DNA of 64,000 nucleotides from Paenibacillus sp. JZ16 (GTDB taxonomy: Bacteria > Bacillota > Bacilli > Paenibacillales > Paenibacillaceae), in contig NZ_CP017659.1 of assembly GCF_015326965.1 (NCBI RefSeq), positions 2,418,001-2,482,000 on the forward strand. The letters run 5' to 3'. The first letter of the stretch is position 1, and each line of letters opens with the position of its first letter. This document shows positions 54,820-63,981 of the stretch, one piece after another. The notes under the pieces are model-generated. The model was not told where the DNA came from, did no database searches, and saw nothing but the letters and a program-made list of their open reading frames with translations. Position numbers and translations under genes: made by a program.

Positions 54820-54867
54820 AGGGACGTCCCGCCAGATCCTGGATCTTTCGGGACTGTCCCTTTTTTT
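54820..54867 (+). terminator. Terminator after the VOC gene, repeat-family member
   Basis: AGGGAC pairs with GTCCCT, with a TCCCG/CGGGA core around AGATCCTGGATCT. A seven-T run follows. Confidence 0.9.
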
Positions 54868-54909
54868 GTCTACTCCTCTGAAGCTTGATTAGTAAATTTA
54901 CCGAACGTG

Positions 54910-55815
54910 TTAACCTTTAATGGAGCCGATCATGACGCCTTTCTCGAAATATTTTTGCATAAACGGATAAATGAGCAGAATCGGAAGCGTCGATACAATA
55001 ATGACCCCGTACTTGATCTGGTCGGCATAACGCTGCGCATACCCCCCTGCATCCCCTCCTGTTCCGGCACCGCTAGAGAACACCTGGTTTGACAGCAGAA
55101 TATCCCGCAGAACGATTTGCAGCGGCTGGAGCTTCGTGTCCCGGATATAGATCAGCGCGGTGAAGAAGTCATTCCAGTGCCCCACCAAATAATAGAGTCC
55201 GATGACGGATACCAACGCTTTGGACAGCGGCAAGGCCACTTTAAAGAAAAAGGTAAAATGGGAGCAGCCGTCCATGACAGCCGCCTCATGCAGCTCCTGC
55301 GGCAGCGAGTTCTCAAAAAAGGTCCGAGCAATGATCAAATAAAACACATTCACGGAGAAGGGGAGAATAAACACCCAGATGGTGTTCGTCAGACTAAGCC
55401 CCTTCATCAACAAATAGGTGGGAATCAGCCCGCCGTTGAAAAACATCGTGATCACGAAAACAAACATAATGAGCCGTCTGGCGCGGAATTCCTTTCTGGA
55501 TAGCACATAAGCTGCCGGAAGCGTGAACAGCATGTTAACCAAGGTGCCGAACACCGTATAAAACAGCGTATTCCGATATCCGGTCCAAATCCGCATATCT
55601 TTGAAAATCTCCTGGTAACCGAAAAAACTGATATTTTTGGGGATAAACAGGACCTTCCCCGTCGATACGAGCGTTGAGTCGCTGAACGATGCAATGATGA
55701 TAAAGTACAGCGGATAGGCGATCAGCAGAAAAATCATACTGCACAGAAAACCCAATGTGATCTTAAACGCTAACTCCTTGCCGTTTAAACGCGTTCTCGT
55801 ATGTTCATGTTCCAC
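54910..55815 (-). CDS. Carbohydrate ABC transporter permease, YtcP/LplC type (second system)
   Basis: About 301 residues, with six membrane segments and the EAA-loop ELHEAAVMDGCSHFTFFFKVALP. An ATG at 55839 overlaps the upstream gene's stop, but AAGGAG lies inside that extension, eight bases before a GTG at 55815, which is preferred. It ends KYFEKGVMIGSIKG, like the first system's permease. It is the third gene of the second sugar operon. No ATPase gene is present here either. Confidence 0.9.
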   Translation of the reverse strand: MEHEHTRTRLNGKELAFKITLGFLCSMIFLLIAYPLYFIIIASFSDSTLVSTGKVLFIPKNISFFGYQEIFKDMRIWTGYRNTLFYTVFGTLVNMLFTLPAAYVLSRKEFRARRLIMFVFVITMFFNGGLIPTYLLMKGLSLTNTIWVFILPFSVNVFYLIIARTFFENSLPQELHEAAVMDGCSHFTFFFKVALPLSKALVSVIGLYYLVGHWNDFFTALIYIRDTKLQPLQIVLRDILLSNQVFSSGAGTGGDAGGYAQRYADQIKYGVIIVSTLPILLIYPFMQKYFEKGVMIGSIKG

Positions 55816-55838
55816 AACCGTTTCTCCTTCCCCGATCA

Positions 55839-56750
55839 TTAGAATAGGCTCGTTTCCGACATTCTCTTCGAGATCGTGTTCATCGCATACAAGAATACGA
55901 AATTGATGAGCGTGTTAAACAAACCGATGGCCGAAGCCAAGCTGAATTGATTGGAGATGATGCCGATTTTATAGACGTAGGTGGCAATGACCTCCGAGAC
56001 GGGAAGGTTCAGCGAATTCTGCATCAGAAATATTTTCTCGAAGCCGGTCCCAAGGATATTCCCCATGCTGAGGATAAACAGGATGATGATGGTCGGGATG
56101 AGGGCGGGAATATCTACATACCGGATCGTCTGCCATCGGCTGGCCCCATCGATTTTGGCGGCATCATACAGCTGGGGATCCACGGTGGACAAGGCTGCAA
56201 GATAGATAATGCTGTTCCAGCCGCAGTGCTGCCATATGTCGGAAAGCACATACACCGGGATAAAAGTCGAGGTGGATGCCAACAGATTGATATGTCCCAG
56301 CCCCACCGCCTTCATGAAGTGACCGACAACTCCGGTTTCGGAGGACAGCAGCACGTTCAGCATCCCGACCAGCACGATAATGGATATGAAATGGGGCAGG
56401 TATACGGTAGTCTGCATCAGCTGCTTCATTCTTTTTCTGCGGATCTGGTTAAGGATGAGGGCCAATATAATTGGAGCCGGAAAGCCAAGCACGATCGTGG
56501 CCAGACTGATCAGAAACGTGTTTCGCATCAAATCCGTGAACAGGTAACTGTCGATGAATTGCTGAAAGTAAGCAAGCCCTCGCCACTCGCCGCCGGTCAA
56601 GCCTTTGCTGAAATCGTAATCCCGAAAAGCAAGCTGGATGCCGTACATCGGGATATAGTTAAACAACAGGGTGACGATAATAGCCGGAAAAATCATAATC
56701 CACAGCTGGTAGTCTCGTCTGAAGGTGTTCTGTCTTTTACGGGATTCCAT
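55839..56750 (-). CDS. Sugar ABC transporter permease, LplB type (second system)
   Basis: A 303-residue membrane protein with the EAA loop around YDAAKIDGASRWQTIRYVDIP. AGGAGGGAGGATATG provides the start. It follows the binding-protein gene by ten bases. Confidence 0.91.
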   Translation of the reverse strand: MESRKRQNTFRRDYQLWIMIFPAIIVTLLFNYIPMYGIQLAFRDYDFSKGLTGGEWRGLAYFQQFIDSYLFTDLMRNTFLISLATIVLGFPAPIILALILNQIRRKRMKQLMQTTVYLPHFISIIVLVGMLNVLLSSETGVVGHFMKAVGLGHINLLASTSTFIPVYVLSDIWQHCGWNSIIYLAALSTVDPQLYDAAKIDGASRWQTIRYVDIPALIPTIIILFILSMGNILGTGFEKIFLMQNSLNLPVSEVIATYVYKIGIISNQFSLASAIGLFNTLINFVFLYAMNTISKRMSETSLF

Positions 56751-56760
56751 ATCCTCCCTC

Positions 56761-58377
56761 CTAGTTTTGATTCATGTACTCGTCGTAATATTTTTGCATA
56801 ATCTCTAGATTCTGCTTCAGGCCTGCCTTCTCGCTTTCCTTGATGTACGTGTCCCATTCGGCTTCCACGCCGCCCTTGGTCACCCATTTGGCAAAGCTGG
56901 ATTCCGCCAGATTCATCACGTTCGTGTTGTTCAGGCTCATGGCGTTGTTGTCCATGGTGGAATACTTGATGAACATGCCGGGGAACACGTCTTTATCGGG
57001 ATCCACGTCCAAGGCCGCCTCCAGCGGCTCCGATTGACCCAGCACCTCCTGCATATCCGTGCCAAGCGTCAACTCTAAGGTATCGGGGATATAAAATGCG
57101 CCGTTGTCCGCCATCGTCGAGGTCCATTTCCATGTGCCCGGATCCATCTTGGCATCGGCCGGAGGCAGAACGGCATATGTACCGTCTCCGTTATCTTTAA
57201 TATTCGGTCCGAGGGATCCGAACAGCACCTGCATGCCCACCTCGGGCGCATAAAGCTCGTTGATGAATTTCATGGCCGCTTCCTTGTTCTTGGTCTTGGC
57301 GGACATGACGATATGGTTGGGTCCATAGTTCAGAGAGTAATGATCGTAGCTCCAGGACAGCTTCCCTGCATAATCTGCCGACACCTTCATCGGCGGCATG
57401 GAAGCATACTGCGGTGCCAGCTGCTCGCCGAACCGGTCGGACGCCACCCATCCCCAGGTAAAGCCGACCTTGGCCGTATCCCCTTCCCCGCGGGCGATGG
57501 ATTGAAATTTCGTATAATCATGCGTGAACACTTCCGGGTTAATCAGACCCGCCTTGTACAATTTATTAAGAAACGCGACCATCGTTTTGTACCGTTCATC
57601 CGTCAGGAAGTTCTTCACTTGACCGTCTTCCACGAAATAGCCCTGTCCGCTGCCGTCCGTCAGCGTAATGCCCATGCTGCCCAGGAGCACCGCCGGGTTA
57701 AAATATCCGCCGATGCCTCCCGGCCAATCCATCGGAATCTCGTCATTCGGATCGCCATTGCCGTTGGCATCCTTCTCTTTGAAGGCCACCAGGACTTCAT
57801 ACAGCTCATCCCATGTGGTCGGCATGCTCAGGCCCAGTTGTTCCAACCACTGCTGGTTAATGAACTGCCTGCTGGCGGTAGCGGGCCAGAACCGCTGATA
57901 TTTCGGGAGACCGTAGATTTTGCCGTCCGACTGCGTGGCAATCACTTTCGTATCCGGCTTTTCATTAAACATGTTCTGTACGTTGGGCGCCTGATCCAGC
58001 ATGCCGGACAGATCCTGGAATAAACCCTGGAATTGCGCAAAGTCCGCATCCGTAATGACGTTCGGCCCGATGAACAGATCCGGAATATCGCCGCTGGCCA
58101 GCATCGTCCCTTTCTTCTGTCCCCAATCCGCGGTAATCTCCTGCCATTCGATGTCCACGCCCGCCGTCTCCTCAACCTTTTGCAGCCATTCCATTTCAGC
58201 CAGCGGCTTCGTGAGCGGATGCTTGGTAATGATGGCGGTGAGCTTTACTTTTTTGCCTGTTTGATCCCCGGGTGTTTCGGCTGACTCGTTCGTGTCACCT
58301 CCGGACCCGCTGCATCCTGTTAACAACATGGCTGTGATGGCGACGAGCGAGATGAAAACGTTTACCCTTTTCTTCAT
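56761..58377 (-). CDS. Extracellular solute-binding lipoprotein (second system)
   Basis: About 538 residues. Signal peptide with lipobox LLTGC followed by a Gly/Ser/Thr/Glu linker. The body contains KEKDANGNGDPNDEIPMDWP, as in large LplA-type binding proteins. The ATG at 58377 has CAGGAGG. It is the first gene of the operon, preceded by two cre-like sites and by the YesS-like regulator. The sugar is unknown. Confidence 0.92.
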   Translation of the reverse strand: MKKRVNVFISLVAITAMLLTGCSGSGGDTNESAETPGDQTGKKVKLTAIITKHPLTKPLAEMEWLQKVEETAGVDIEWQEITADWGQKKGTMLASGDIPDLFIGPNVITDADFAQFQGLFQDLSGMLDQAPNVQNMFNEKPDTKVIATQSDGKIYGLPKYQRFWPATASRQFINQQWLEQLGLSMPTTWDELYEVLVAFKEKDANGNGDPNDEIPMDWPGGIGGYFNPAVLLGSMGITLTDGSGQGYFVEDGQVKNFLTDERYKTMVAFLNKLYKAGLINPEVFTHDYTKFQSIARGEGDTAKVGFTWGWVASDRFGEQLAPQYASMPPMKVSADYAGKLSWSYDHYSLNYGPNHIVMSAKTKNKEAAMKFINELYAPEVGMQVLFGSLGPNIKDNGDGTYAVLPPADAKMDPGTWKWTSTMADNGAFYIPDTLELTLGTDMQEVLGQSEPLEAALDVDPDKDVFPGMFIKYSTMDNNAMSLNNTNVMNLAESSFAKWVTKGGVEAEWDTYIKESEKAGLKQNLEIMQKYYDEYMNQN

Positions 58378-58518
58378 TCCATTACCTCCTGGTTTCGTTT
58401 GTTGGTCTGGTCCATGAGGGTATGCGGCCATATATTGGCCTTGCCTTGGGACACATTTCACTCTAAACGGAGGGGAAGAGCCCCGTAAACGGACAATTTT
58501 TTAAGCATCTTCATTTTT

Positions 58519-58556
58519 TGAAAGCGCTTATAATAAAATGAATGAAAGCGCAACCA
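58519..58556. promoter_or_regulatory. Two cre-like sites upstream of the second sugar ABC operon
   Basis: TGAAAGCGCTTATA (58519-58532) and TGAAAGCGCAACCA (58543-58556) both match the CcpA consensus. They lie about 140-180 bp before the binding-protein gene. Confidence 0.6.
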
Positions 58557-58664
58557 ATCCGGATCGCTACAGGGAATTCAAATATTGTATACGTTCAAAA
58601 AATGAAGCTGCTCAGCTTCACGAAAGCGCCCGCACAAGAAGCTTATAACCAAAAGGTTCGTCAA

Positions 58665-58704
58665 AAGACCGCTGTAAGCTGCCTTATCCAGCATCAGCGG
58701 TCTT
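58665..58704 (-). terminator. Terminator of the YesS-like regulator gene
   Basis: AAGACCGCTG and CAGCGGTCTT are perfect 10-bp arms, four bases after the stop codon on the minus strand, followed by TTTT. Confidence 0.85.
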
Positions 58705-58707
58705 CGT

Positions 58708-60981
58708 TTATGCTTTATGTGTATTTCGATATTGTCCGGGTGTCGTACCCACCATCTTTTTGAAGGAACGGATAAAACTCGAGGTGTTGGTGTATCCGAC
58801 CTGTTGGGAAATGGATTCAAGGGTCTCCTCGCTATCCCGTAAAAGCTGAATGGATTTCTGGATGCGAAGCTGATCGATATACTCTTTGAAATTTTGCCCC
58901 ATCGTTTTCTTGAAGTGATGACTGAAGTTGGAGACCGACATATCAAAATAATCGGCCATCATCTGCAGCGAGCAGTTTGGATCCATTCCTTTCTCCGCTA
59001 TGAGGGACAGAATCTCCTCCTGCGTTGCCGTACGGGACACGGGGAGCGTTTCGCTGATCATCTCGCATAGCTTGGCATAACTCTCCCTGATAATCCCGAT
59101 CATCTGCTCCAGCGTATAACGGTGGTTAAATGCCGCCTCGGTGAGCCGAAGCAGGCTCTGGTCGTCATGACGGAACCGTTGGAGGCCGTTGAAGATGACG
59201 GTAACCGTATTGAGATACACGCTCCGTATCATATGCGGCGGCAGGCTGTCACTGCTTAAGTAACCGATCATTCGCTCCGCCAAAGAGGCCAGCATGGCCG
59301 CATCGTTCTTAAGGATCGCAAGTTCGAGGGATTGCAGGATTTCGGCAAAATAGGACACGGCTCCGGTTTGGGGGATCTCGAGGTTATCAAAGGTCAGCAC
59401 GGTCCCGATCTTCCGGATGCGCAGAAACTCCGCTGTGCGGAGCGCCTGCAGGTAGGAGAGATGGAGGTCCACCGGCGATTGGGCAGCGCTAGACTTGCCG
59501 ATGCCAATCGCCGTCTGTTGGCCCGTACGCTCCAATATTTCATCCTGAAGCCGCTCTACGCAAGATTTGATAGGGAAATCGGCTGTATGGGAGCACACCA
59601 GAATCAATTCCTGCTGATAGATGCTCTTGAAGAAGTAGCCTTGGGCATCATCAGGCAGCAGTCCCTCGTAATCCCGGCAGCAAGCCAATATCTTGTCCAG
59701 CCCTGCTCCATCCGCTTCGCAGCACAACACGGCAACCGTGTAGTTATCATGATGAAACCGGATGCCGACCCTGCGGGCTTCCTGTTCAAAGTTCTCCCAG
59801 TCAGGAATATGCCCACTCACCAGCTCAAACAGCAGGTTGTCCCGCATAATCGGCAACGATCCCCTCACATGCTCGTCCAGCTTGCTGTTAGCCTGCGAAA
59901 GCTCCTCCAACGTATACTTAATCGTATCAATCTCGTTCATCGGTTTTCGCTCCAGTGGTTCAAACACATGTACGGCGAGATCAACCAGACGGCGAATCGG
60001 CTGGTAGTTCTTCCGGATGGATACATAGATGATGAACACTTCAAGCAGCAGAATCAGCCCGACCAGGATAGCCGTATTCAGCTGAATCGTCCGAATGCCC
60101 TGCAGGGACTTAGATACCGGCAGCAAACTCACATATTTCCAGCCATTCTTATCCGATACCGAGGACGATACCAGATAGTCCGATCCGCTGATGGTATGAA
60201 TACCCGAAGAGGAAACTGACTCTTCCCCTAAACGATGCACAAGCTTCTTGAAATCATCGGAAGATTGGTAAGACGTATCATTGGAGGATACCAATCGCCT
60301 TCCCTGGCCGTCTAGCACAAAAAAATCGCCGCTGTAGGTTTCCGAAACGGATTTCATCATCCGGACAATCGTATCCTCCCTAACCATGATCATAACGGCC
60401 CCGGGGGAATTCGAGCCCCCTACCGGCAGCGGCTGCACGAAGGTCAGCATTCTGACCCGGTTATTGCCGGGCACGACCACATTCTCCACAGGCCTCACGA
60501 CAGGAGAATGAAGATCATTCAGAGTCTGGATCATATCTTCGTGGGCCCAGTTTTCATAATAGTAACCAACACCCGGAATGGATAGGTCCTCCAGGCTGTA
60601 TGCGCTTCCAGTTTTGGAAAACAAATAACCGATGTTCTTCACATACAGCAAGGTGTTGTAAATAAACGCATCGGTTGCATTGTATTTTTTCATCTCATTG
60701 GCAATAAGCACCCGCTGGTAGTCGCTTTCCTCCGCCTTATACATCTTGAATTCCCGGTTCTGCACCAGCTCAAACGGTAAATTGTACACATATCTTGTAA
60801 ACGTATCCATCGATGTCATGAACTGCTCCGTAATATGCGCATTCCAGTCCATTTCCTTCTCTTTCACCACTTCTGCCGAATAAGGATAGTAATAGCACAG
60901 GATGACGATCACGGGAAACATCAGCACAAGCAAATAGGAAATCAACAATTTTGTCAGCAGGTTAACCTTATGGATTCGCAA
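58708..60981 (-). CDS. Membrane-anchored AraC-family regulator (YesS-like) of the second ABC system
   Basis: A 757-residue protein. Two membrane segments (about 12-30 and 300-320) enclose an extracellular sensor region; a middle region of about 300 residues follows, and the last 100 residues form the AraC double HTH (LQMMADYFDMSVSNFSHHFK and LESISQQVGYTNTSSFIRSFKK). This topology is known for YesS-type one-component sensors that read extracellular or imported sugars. Its gene lies directly upstream of the ABC operon in the same direction, so it is the likely activator. Confidence 0.9.
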   Translation of the reverse strand: MRIHKVNLLTKLLISYLLVLMFPVIVILCYYYPYSAEVVKEKEMDWNAHITEQFMTSMDTFTRYVYNLPFELVQNREFKMYKAEESDYQRVLIANEMKKYNATDAFIYNTLLYVKNIGYLFSKTGSAYSLEDLSIPGVGYYYENWAHEDMIQTLNDLHSPVVRPVENVVVPGNNRVRMLTFVQPLPVGGSNSPGAVMIMVREDTIVRMMKSVSETYSGDFFVLDGQGRRLVSSNDTSYQSSDDFKKLVHRLGEESVSSSGIHTISGSDYLVSSSVSDKNGWKYVSLLPVSKSLQGIRTIQLNTAILVGLILLLEVFIIYVSIRKNYQPIRRLVDLAVHVFEPLERKPMNEIDTIKYTLEELSQANSKLDEHVRGSLPIMRDNLLFELVSGHIPDWENFEQEARRVGIRFHHDNYTVAVLCCEADGAGLDKILACCRDYEGLLPDDAQGYFFKSIYQQELILVCSHTADFPIKSCVERLQDEILERTGQQTAIGIGKSSAAQSPVDLHLSYLQALRTAEFLRIRKIGTVLTFDNLEIPQTGAVSYFAEILQSLELAILKNDAAMLASLAERMIGYLSSDSLPPHMIRSVYLNTVTVIFNGLQRFRHDDQSLLRLTEAAFNHRYTLEQMIGIIRESYAKLCEMISETLPVSRTATQEEILSLIAEKGMDPNCSLQMMADYFDMSVSNFSHHFKKTMGQNFKEYIDQLRIQKSIQLLRDSEETLESISQQVGYTNTSSFIRSFKKMVGTTPGQYRNTHKA

Positions 60982-61057
60982 GCGGTGACCACCTCCCTAT
61001 CCTTCGAACCAAATCTGAAAATGTTATCTATAAGAATACGTAATTTTCAAAAAAAAG

Positions 61058-61098
61058 AAAACTCATTTCCTGTTATACACTTTCGGAAATGAGTTTTT
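61058..61098 (-). terminator. Terminator of the HxlR gene
   Basis: AAAACTCATTTCC and GGAAATGAGTTTT are complementary arms; the minus strand continues into a long T run. Confidence 0.85.
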
Positions 61099-61126
61099 GA
61101 TATGTGTACTATAGTTGTTGCAGCAG

Positions 61127-61471
61127 TCATGAGGATTGTTCCACTCCCCATTTTTCGGCCCACTTCTCCATCTCCTTCAAAGAATCCAGGAAGTCCAATC
61201 CCTTGTCGGTCAATGAATATTCCACGGAGACCGGAACGGTAGGAAATACCTCGCGTCTTACGATCCCGCTGCCTTCCAAATGCCGCAGCACATCCGTTAA
61301 GGACTGCGTCTTGATGATGGCTGCATCCCGGTGAAGCTGATTAAACCGTTTCGGTCCTTGGGCTAATTGCGCAATGACTAGAAACGCCCATTTGGCTCCG
61401 AGAATTTGCAGCACTGAACAGATATGATTGAACGCCGGCGTTTCCTGCAGCTCTTCTCTAACAGGTTCCAC
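61127..61471 (-). CDS. HxlR-family transcriptional regulator
   Basis: A 114-residue winged HTH protein (LQILGAKWAFLVIAQLAQGPKRFNQLHRD, with EGSGIVRREVFPTVPVSVEYSLTDKG) typical of HxlR. The start is GTG at 61471 after GGGGTGA. It lacks the conserved Cys near the N-terminus found in some redox-sensing members, although a cysteine is present in HICSVLQ. It is divergent from the MFS gene. Confidence 0.9.
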   Translation of the reverse strand: MEPVREELQETPAFNHICSVLQILGAKWAFLVIAQLAQGPKRFNQLHRDAAIIKTQSLTDVLRHLEGSGIVRREVFPTVPVSVEYSLTDKGLDFLDSLKEMEKWAEKWGVEQSS

Positions 61472-61486
61472 GATCTCACCCCATCG

Positions 61487-61505
61487 CTAACTAATCGTAA
61501 GTTAG
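61487..61505. promoter_or_regulatory. Operator-like inverted repeat before the HxlR gene
   Basis: CTAACT and AGTTAG arms with seven bases between, 16 bp upstream of the HxlR start. HxlR sites are commonly inverted repeats of this size in the promoter of the divergent target. Confidence 0.45.
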
Positions 61506-61671
61506 TCAAAATGATTGGATAATATCCAAATACTTTGCCTTCTTACATAATATATGCGCCTTACTTATAATACAAACACAAAGAGATTTCAAGTTATACC
61601 AACCCGCTTGCGGCATGTGCTAGCCATGATCGCAGAGGGTATTGATCATCTAACGAAGGGATGAATTGGAT

Positions 61672-62847
61672 ATGAATCGATTTACGATATATTTATTGGC
61701 GCTTGGGGTTTTTCTTACTGCCACCTCGGAACTGGTCGTCTCGGGTATTCTGTATGCGATCGCAGACGATCTTCATATTTCTTTGGCCTTTGCGGGCCAG
61801 CTGATTACCGCGTATTCGCTTGCTTTTGCGATCGGGACACCGTTTCTGGTCTCGCTCACCGCTCGGTTCAACCGTAAAAAAGTGCTGCTCGGCTCTCTTC
61901 TGCTGTTCATTGCCGGCAGTCTCGTTTCCTATTTCAGCACCGAAGTCTGGATGCTCATGGGCTCCCGCGTCATCCTGGGGGTAAGCTCAGGGGTGTATCT
62001 CGTGGCCGCAATGGGTACAGCAGCCAAGCTGGTACCCCCGGATAAGTTAGGCCGTGCCATCGGTACCATCGTGCTGGGTTTTAGCAGCGCCATGGTGCTG
62101 GGCGTTCCGATCGGTATATGGATCACGAATCTACTGAACTGGCAATCGATCTTTCTGCTGCTGGCTCTGCTCAGTCTGCTGGTCGCCTTTGTCCTTACCA
62201 GACTCCTGCCGGATGTTGAAGGGGACGCTCCTGTTCCCTTTTACCAACAATTCAAAGTGCTGGGGAGTGTCTTAATCGTGAGCGCGCTGCTGCTTACGTT
62301 CTTCCGGGAATCCGGCAACTCGGTACTGTTTACGTATGTTACGCCATTTATCCAGGATATTTTCCATATCGCTCCATCTGGAATCAGTATCATAATGCTT
62401 GGCTTTGGACTTTTTGGAGCGATCGGCTCGAGGCTCGGCGGGTATGGGGTCGACCGGTTTGGCCCAGCGAAAGTGATTACGCTCAGCACGCTCATTCATA
62501 TCGCGGTATTCGCGCTTCTTCCGCTGCTCGCCGGTCAATCGTTCATAGGACTCGTGCTGATGGGAATCATGGTGCTGTCCATGTTTGCGGCGGGTCCGGC
62601 CGTTCAGAGTTATTTTATCCAGCAAGCACCGGGCTCTTCCAATCTGATCCTCAGCTTAAACACCTCCATTGTCCATCTCGGGTTAGCCGCAGGCGCGGGC
62701 GCAGGAGGCTTCATGGTCAATACGACATCCACGCTTCAATATCATCCATGGCTCGGTGGATTCGTGCTCGCGCTTGGCCTGGCCGCAGGACTGGTCAGCT
62801 TCTCTGCCGGACGGAAGTCGCCGGTTACCATCCCGAAATCGGCCTGA
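61672..62847 (+). CDS. MFS transporter (arabinose/drug efflux type)
   Basis: About 391 residues with 12 membrane segments, the loop motif FNRKKVLLGSLLLFI and a GVSSGVYLVAAMG region. It fits the DHA1 (AraJ-like) efflux subfamily. The ATG at 61672 was chosen over TTG at 61666; AAGGG lies upstream. Divergent HxlR probably controls it. Substrate unknown. Confidence 0.9.
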   Translation: MNRFTIYLLALGVFLTATSELVVSGILYAIADDLHISLAFAGQLITAYSLAFAIGTPFLVSLTARFNRKKVLLGSLLLFIAGSLVSYFSTEVWMLMGSRVILGVSSGVYLVAAMGTAAKLVPPDKLGRAIGTIVLGFSSAMVLGVPIGIWITNLLNWQSIFLLLALLSLLVAFVLTRLLPDVEGDAPVPFYQQFKVLGSVLIVSALLLTFFRESGNSVLFTYVTPFIQDIFHIAPSGISIIMLGFGLFGAIGSRLGGYGVDRFGPAKVITLSTLIHIAVFALLPLLAGQSFIGLVLMGIMVLSMFAAGPAVQSYFIQQAPGSSNLILSLNTSIVHLGLAAGAGAGGFMVNTTSTLQYHPWLGGFVLALGLAAGLVSFSAGRKSPVTIPKSA

Positions 62848-62878
62848 CCTCGCCTGCTCCATCATATGAAATTTGCCC

Positions 62879-62902
62879 AAGCCACCCTGCCAAGGGTGGC
62901 TT
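62879..62902 (+). terminator. Hairpin downstream of the MFS gene
   Basis: AAGCCACCCT and AGGGTGGCTT are perfect 10-bp arms around four bases, but no T run follows, so its role as a terminator is uncertain. Confidence 0.45.
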
Positions 62903-63004
62903 CCATGCTACTGGTTCCAAAAATGGGCTCACGCATGCTTGCCTATGGGAATACCGTATTTTATGGGTCAAACGCCTATTACATTATGAAGGGCAGGAAT
63001 CACA

Positions 63005-63916
63005 GTGGCAGTCTCTTATATAGATTTCACCTCTCCATCTGTTCGTTATACTTATGATCTGAGAAACAATCAAACATTCAAGAAAGACAATCAGAATTTC
63101 ATCTATTCTCTCTCCGTAAAAGAATTGAACACGCTCGGAAACGCCTCCCTGCTGGATATTCACCTCAGCACAGGCAATGTGGTGGAGCCGCATATCCACC
63201 AGAATGCATCCGAGCTGGTGTATGTCATTACCGGCGCAGCCATCGTCTCCATGGTCAATCCGTTCACGAAGGAGCTGCTGAACTTCAAGGTAACGCCCGG
63301 TCAAGTAGCCCTCGTCCCCCAGGGCTGGTGGCATTATGAAATGGCGACGGTTGACAACACGCACCTGATCGCGGTTTTTGACGCACCGGTGCCTGAATTC
63401 ATTGCAGGTTCCGATCTCTTGCGATTGACGCCAGCCAGCGTGTTCGCGCACACGTACTGCCTGGATGAAGACAAAGTTAAAGACACCCTGGCACCGATTA
63501 CCGATACGGTTGTCATCGGTCCGCCAAAAAACTGCCCGCAGCAGGGGCAAGTGCAAGGGCAGATGAAGCATCAACAGCCTGCGTCACATCATAATCAGCA
63601 CTATTACCATCAAGAAACCTCTGGTAATCGGGACTATGAGCTTCTTCAACAGCAGCAACAGCAATTCCAGCAACAGCAGCTGCAATTTCAGCAGCAGCAA
63701 CAGCAACAGCTGTTCCAGCAGCAATTTCAAGCCCAGGATCAACCCCAGCATGGAGCATATGCTGCTGAACCGCCGCTGACCCCACCTCATTTGCAAGAGC
63801 AATTCCGTTCGCAACAGCAAATACAAGAACAGCAGCGTCAGCAGTTCATTCAACAGCAGCGTCAGCTGCCATTTTTGCAGCGCCAGTTAATCGGAAACGG
63901 TTGGGATCAATTCTGA
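63005..63916 (+). CDS. Cupin-domain protein with glutamine-rich C-terminal tail
   Basis: A 303-residue protein starting with GTG. Residues 45-140 form a cupin (EPHIHQNASELVYVITGAA, then PGQVALVPQGWWHYE), with His ligands. From about residue 178 on, the sequence is dominated by Gln (runs such as QQQQQQF, repeated many times) with Phe, Leu and His mixed in. There is no signal peptide. A GAATCACA leader with AGG precedes the GTG. Such tails are unusual in bacteria and resemble spore-coat or aggregating proteins; germin-like cupins occur in spore coats, but the role is inferred only. Confidence 0.82.
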   Translation: MAVSYIDFTSPSVRYTYDLRNNQTFKKDNQNFIYSLSVKELNTLGNASLLDIHLSTGNVVEPHIHQNASELVYVITGAAIVSMVNPFTKELLNFKVTPGQVALVPQGWWHYEMATVDNTHLIAVFDAPVPEFIAGSDLLRLTPASVFAHTYCLDEDKVKDTLAPITDTVVIGPPKNCPQQGQVQGQMKHQQPASHHNQHYYHQETSGNRDYELLQQQQQQFQQQQLQFQQQQQQQLFQQQFQAQDQPQHGAYAAEPPLTPPHLQEQFRSQQQIQEQQRQQFIQQQRQLPFLQRQLIGNGWDQF

Positions 63917-63954
63917 TTAACCCTCTGGTGGTTATAAACTTCGAGTGGAATACA

Positions 63955-63981
63955 CAGCATCACTATTGGCCAGTGATGCTG
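63955..63981 (+). terminator. Terminator after the Gln-rich cupin gene
   Basis: CAGCATCACT and AGTGATGCTG are perfect arms around seven bases, followed by TATTTCTTTTT. Confidence 0.85.
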
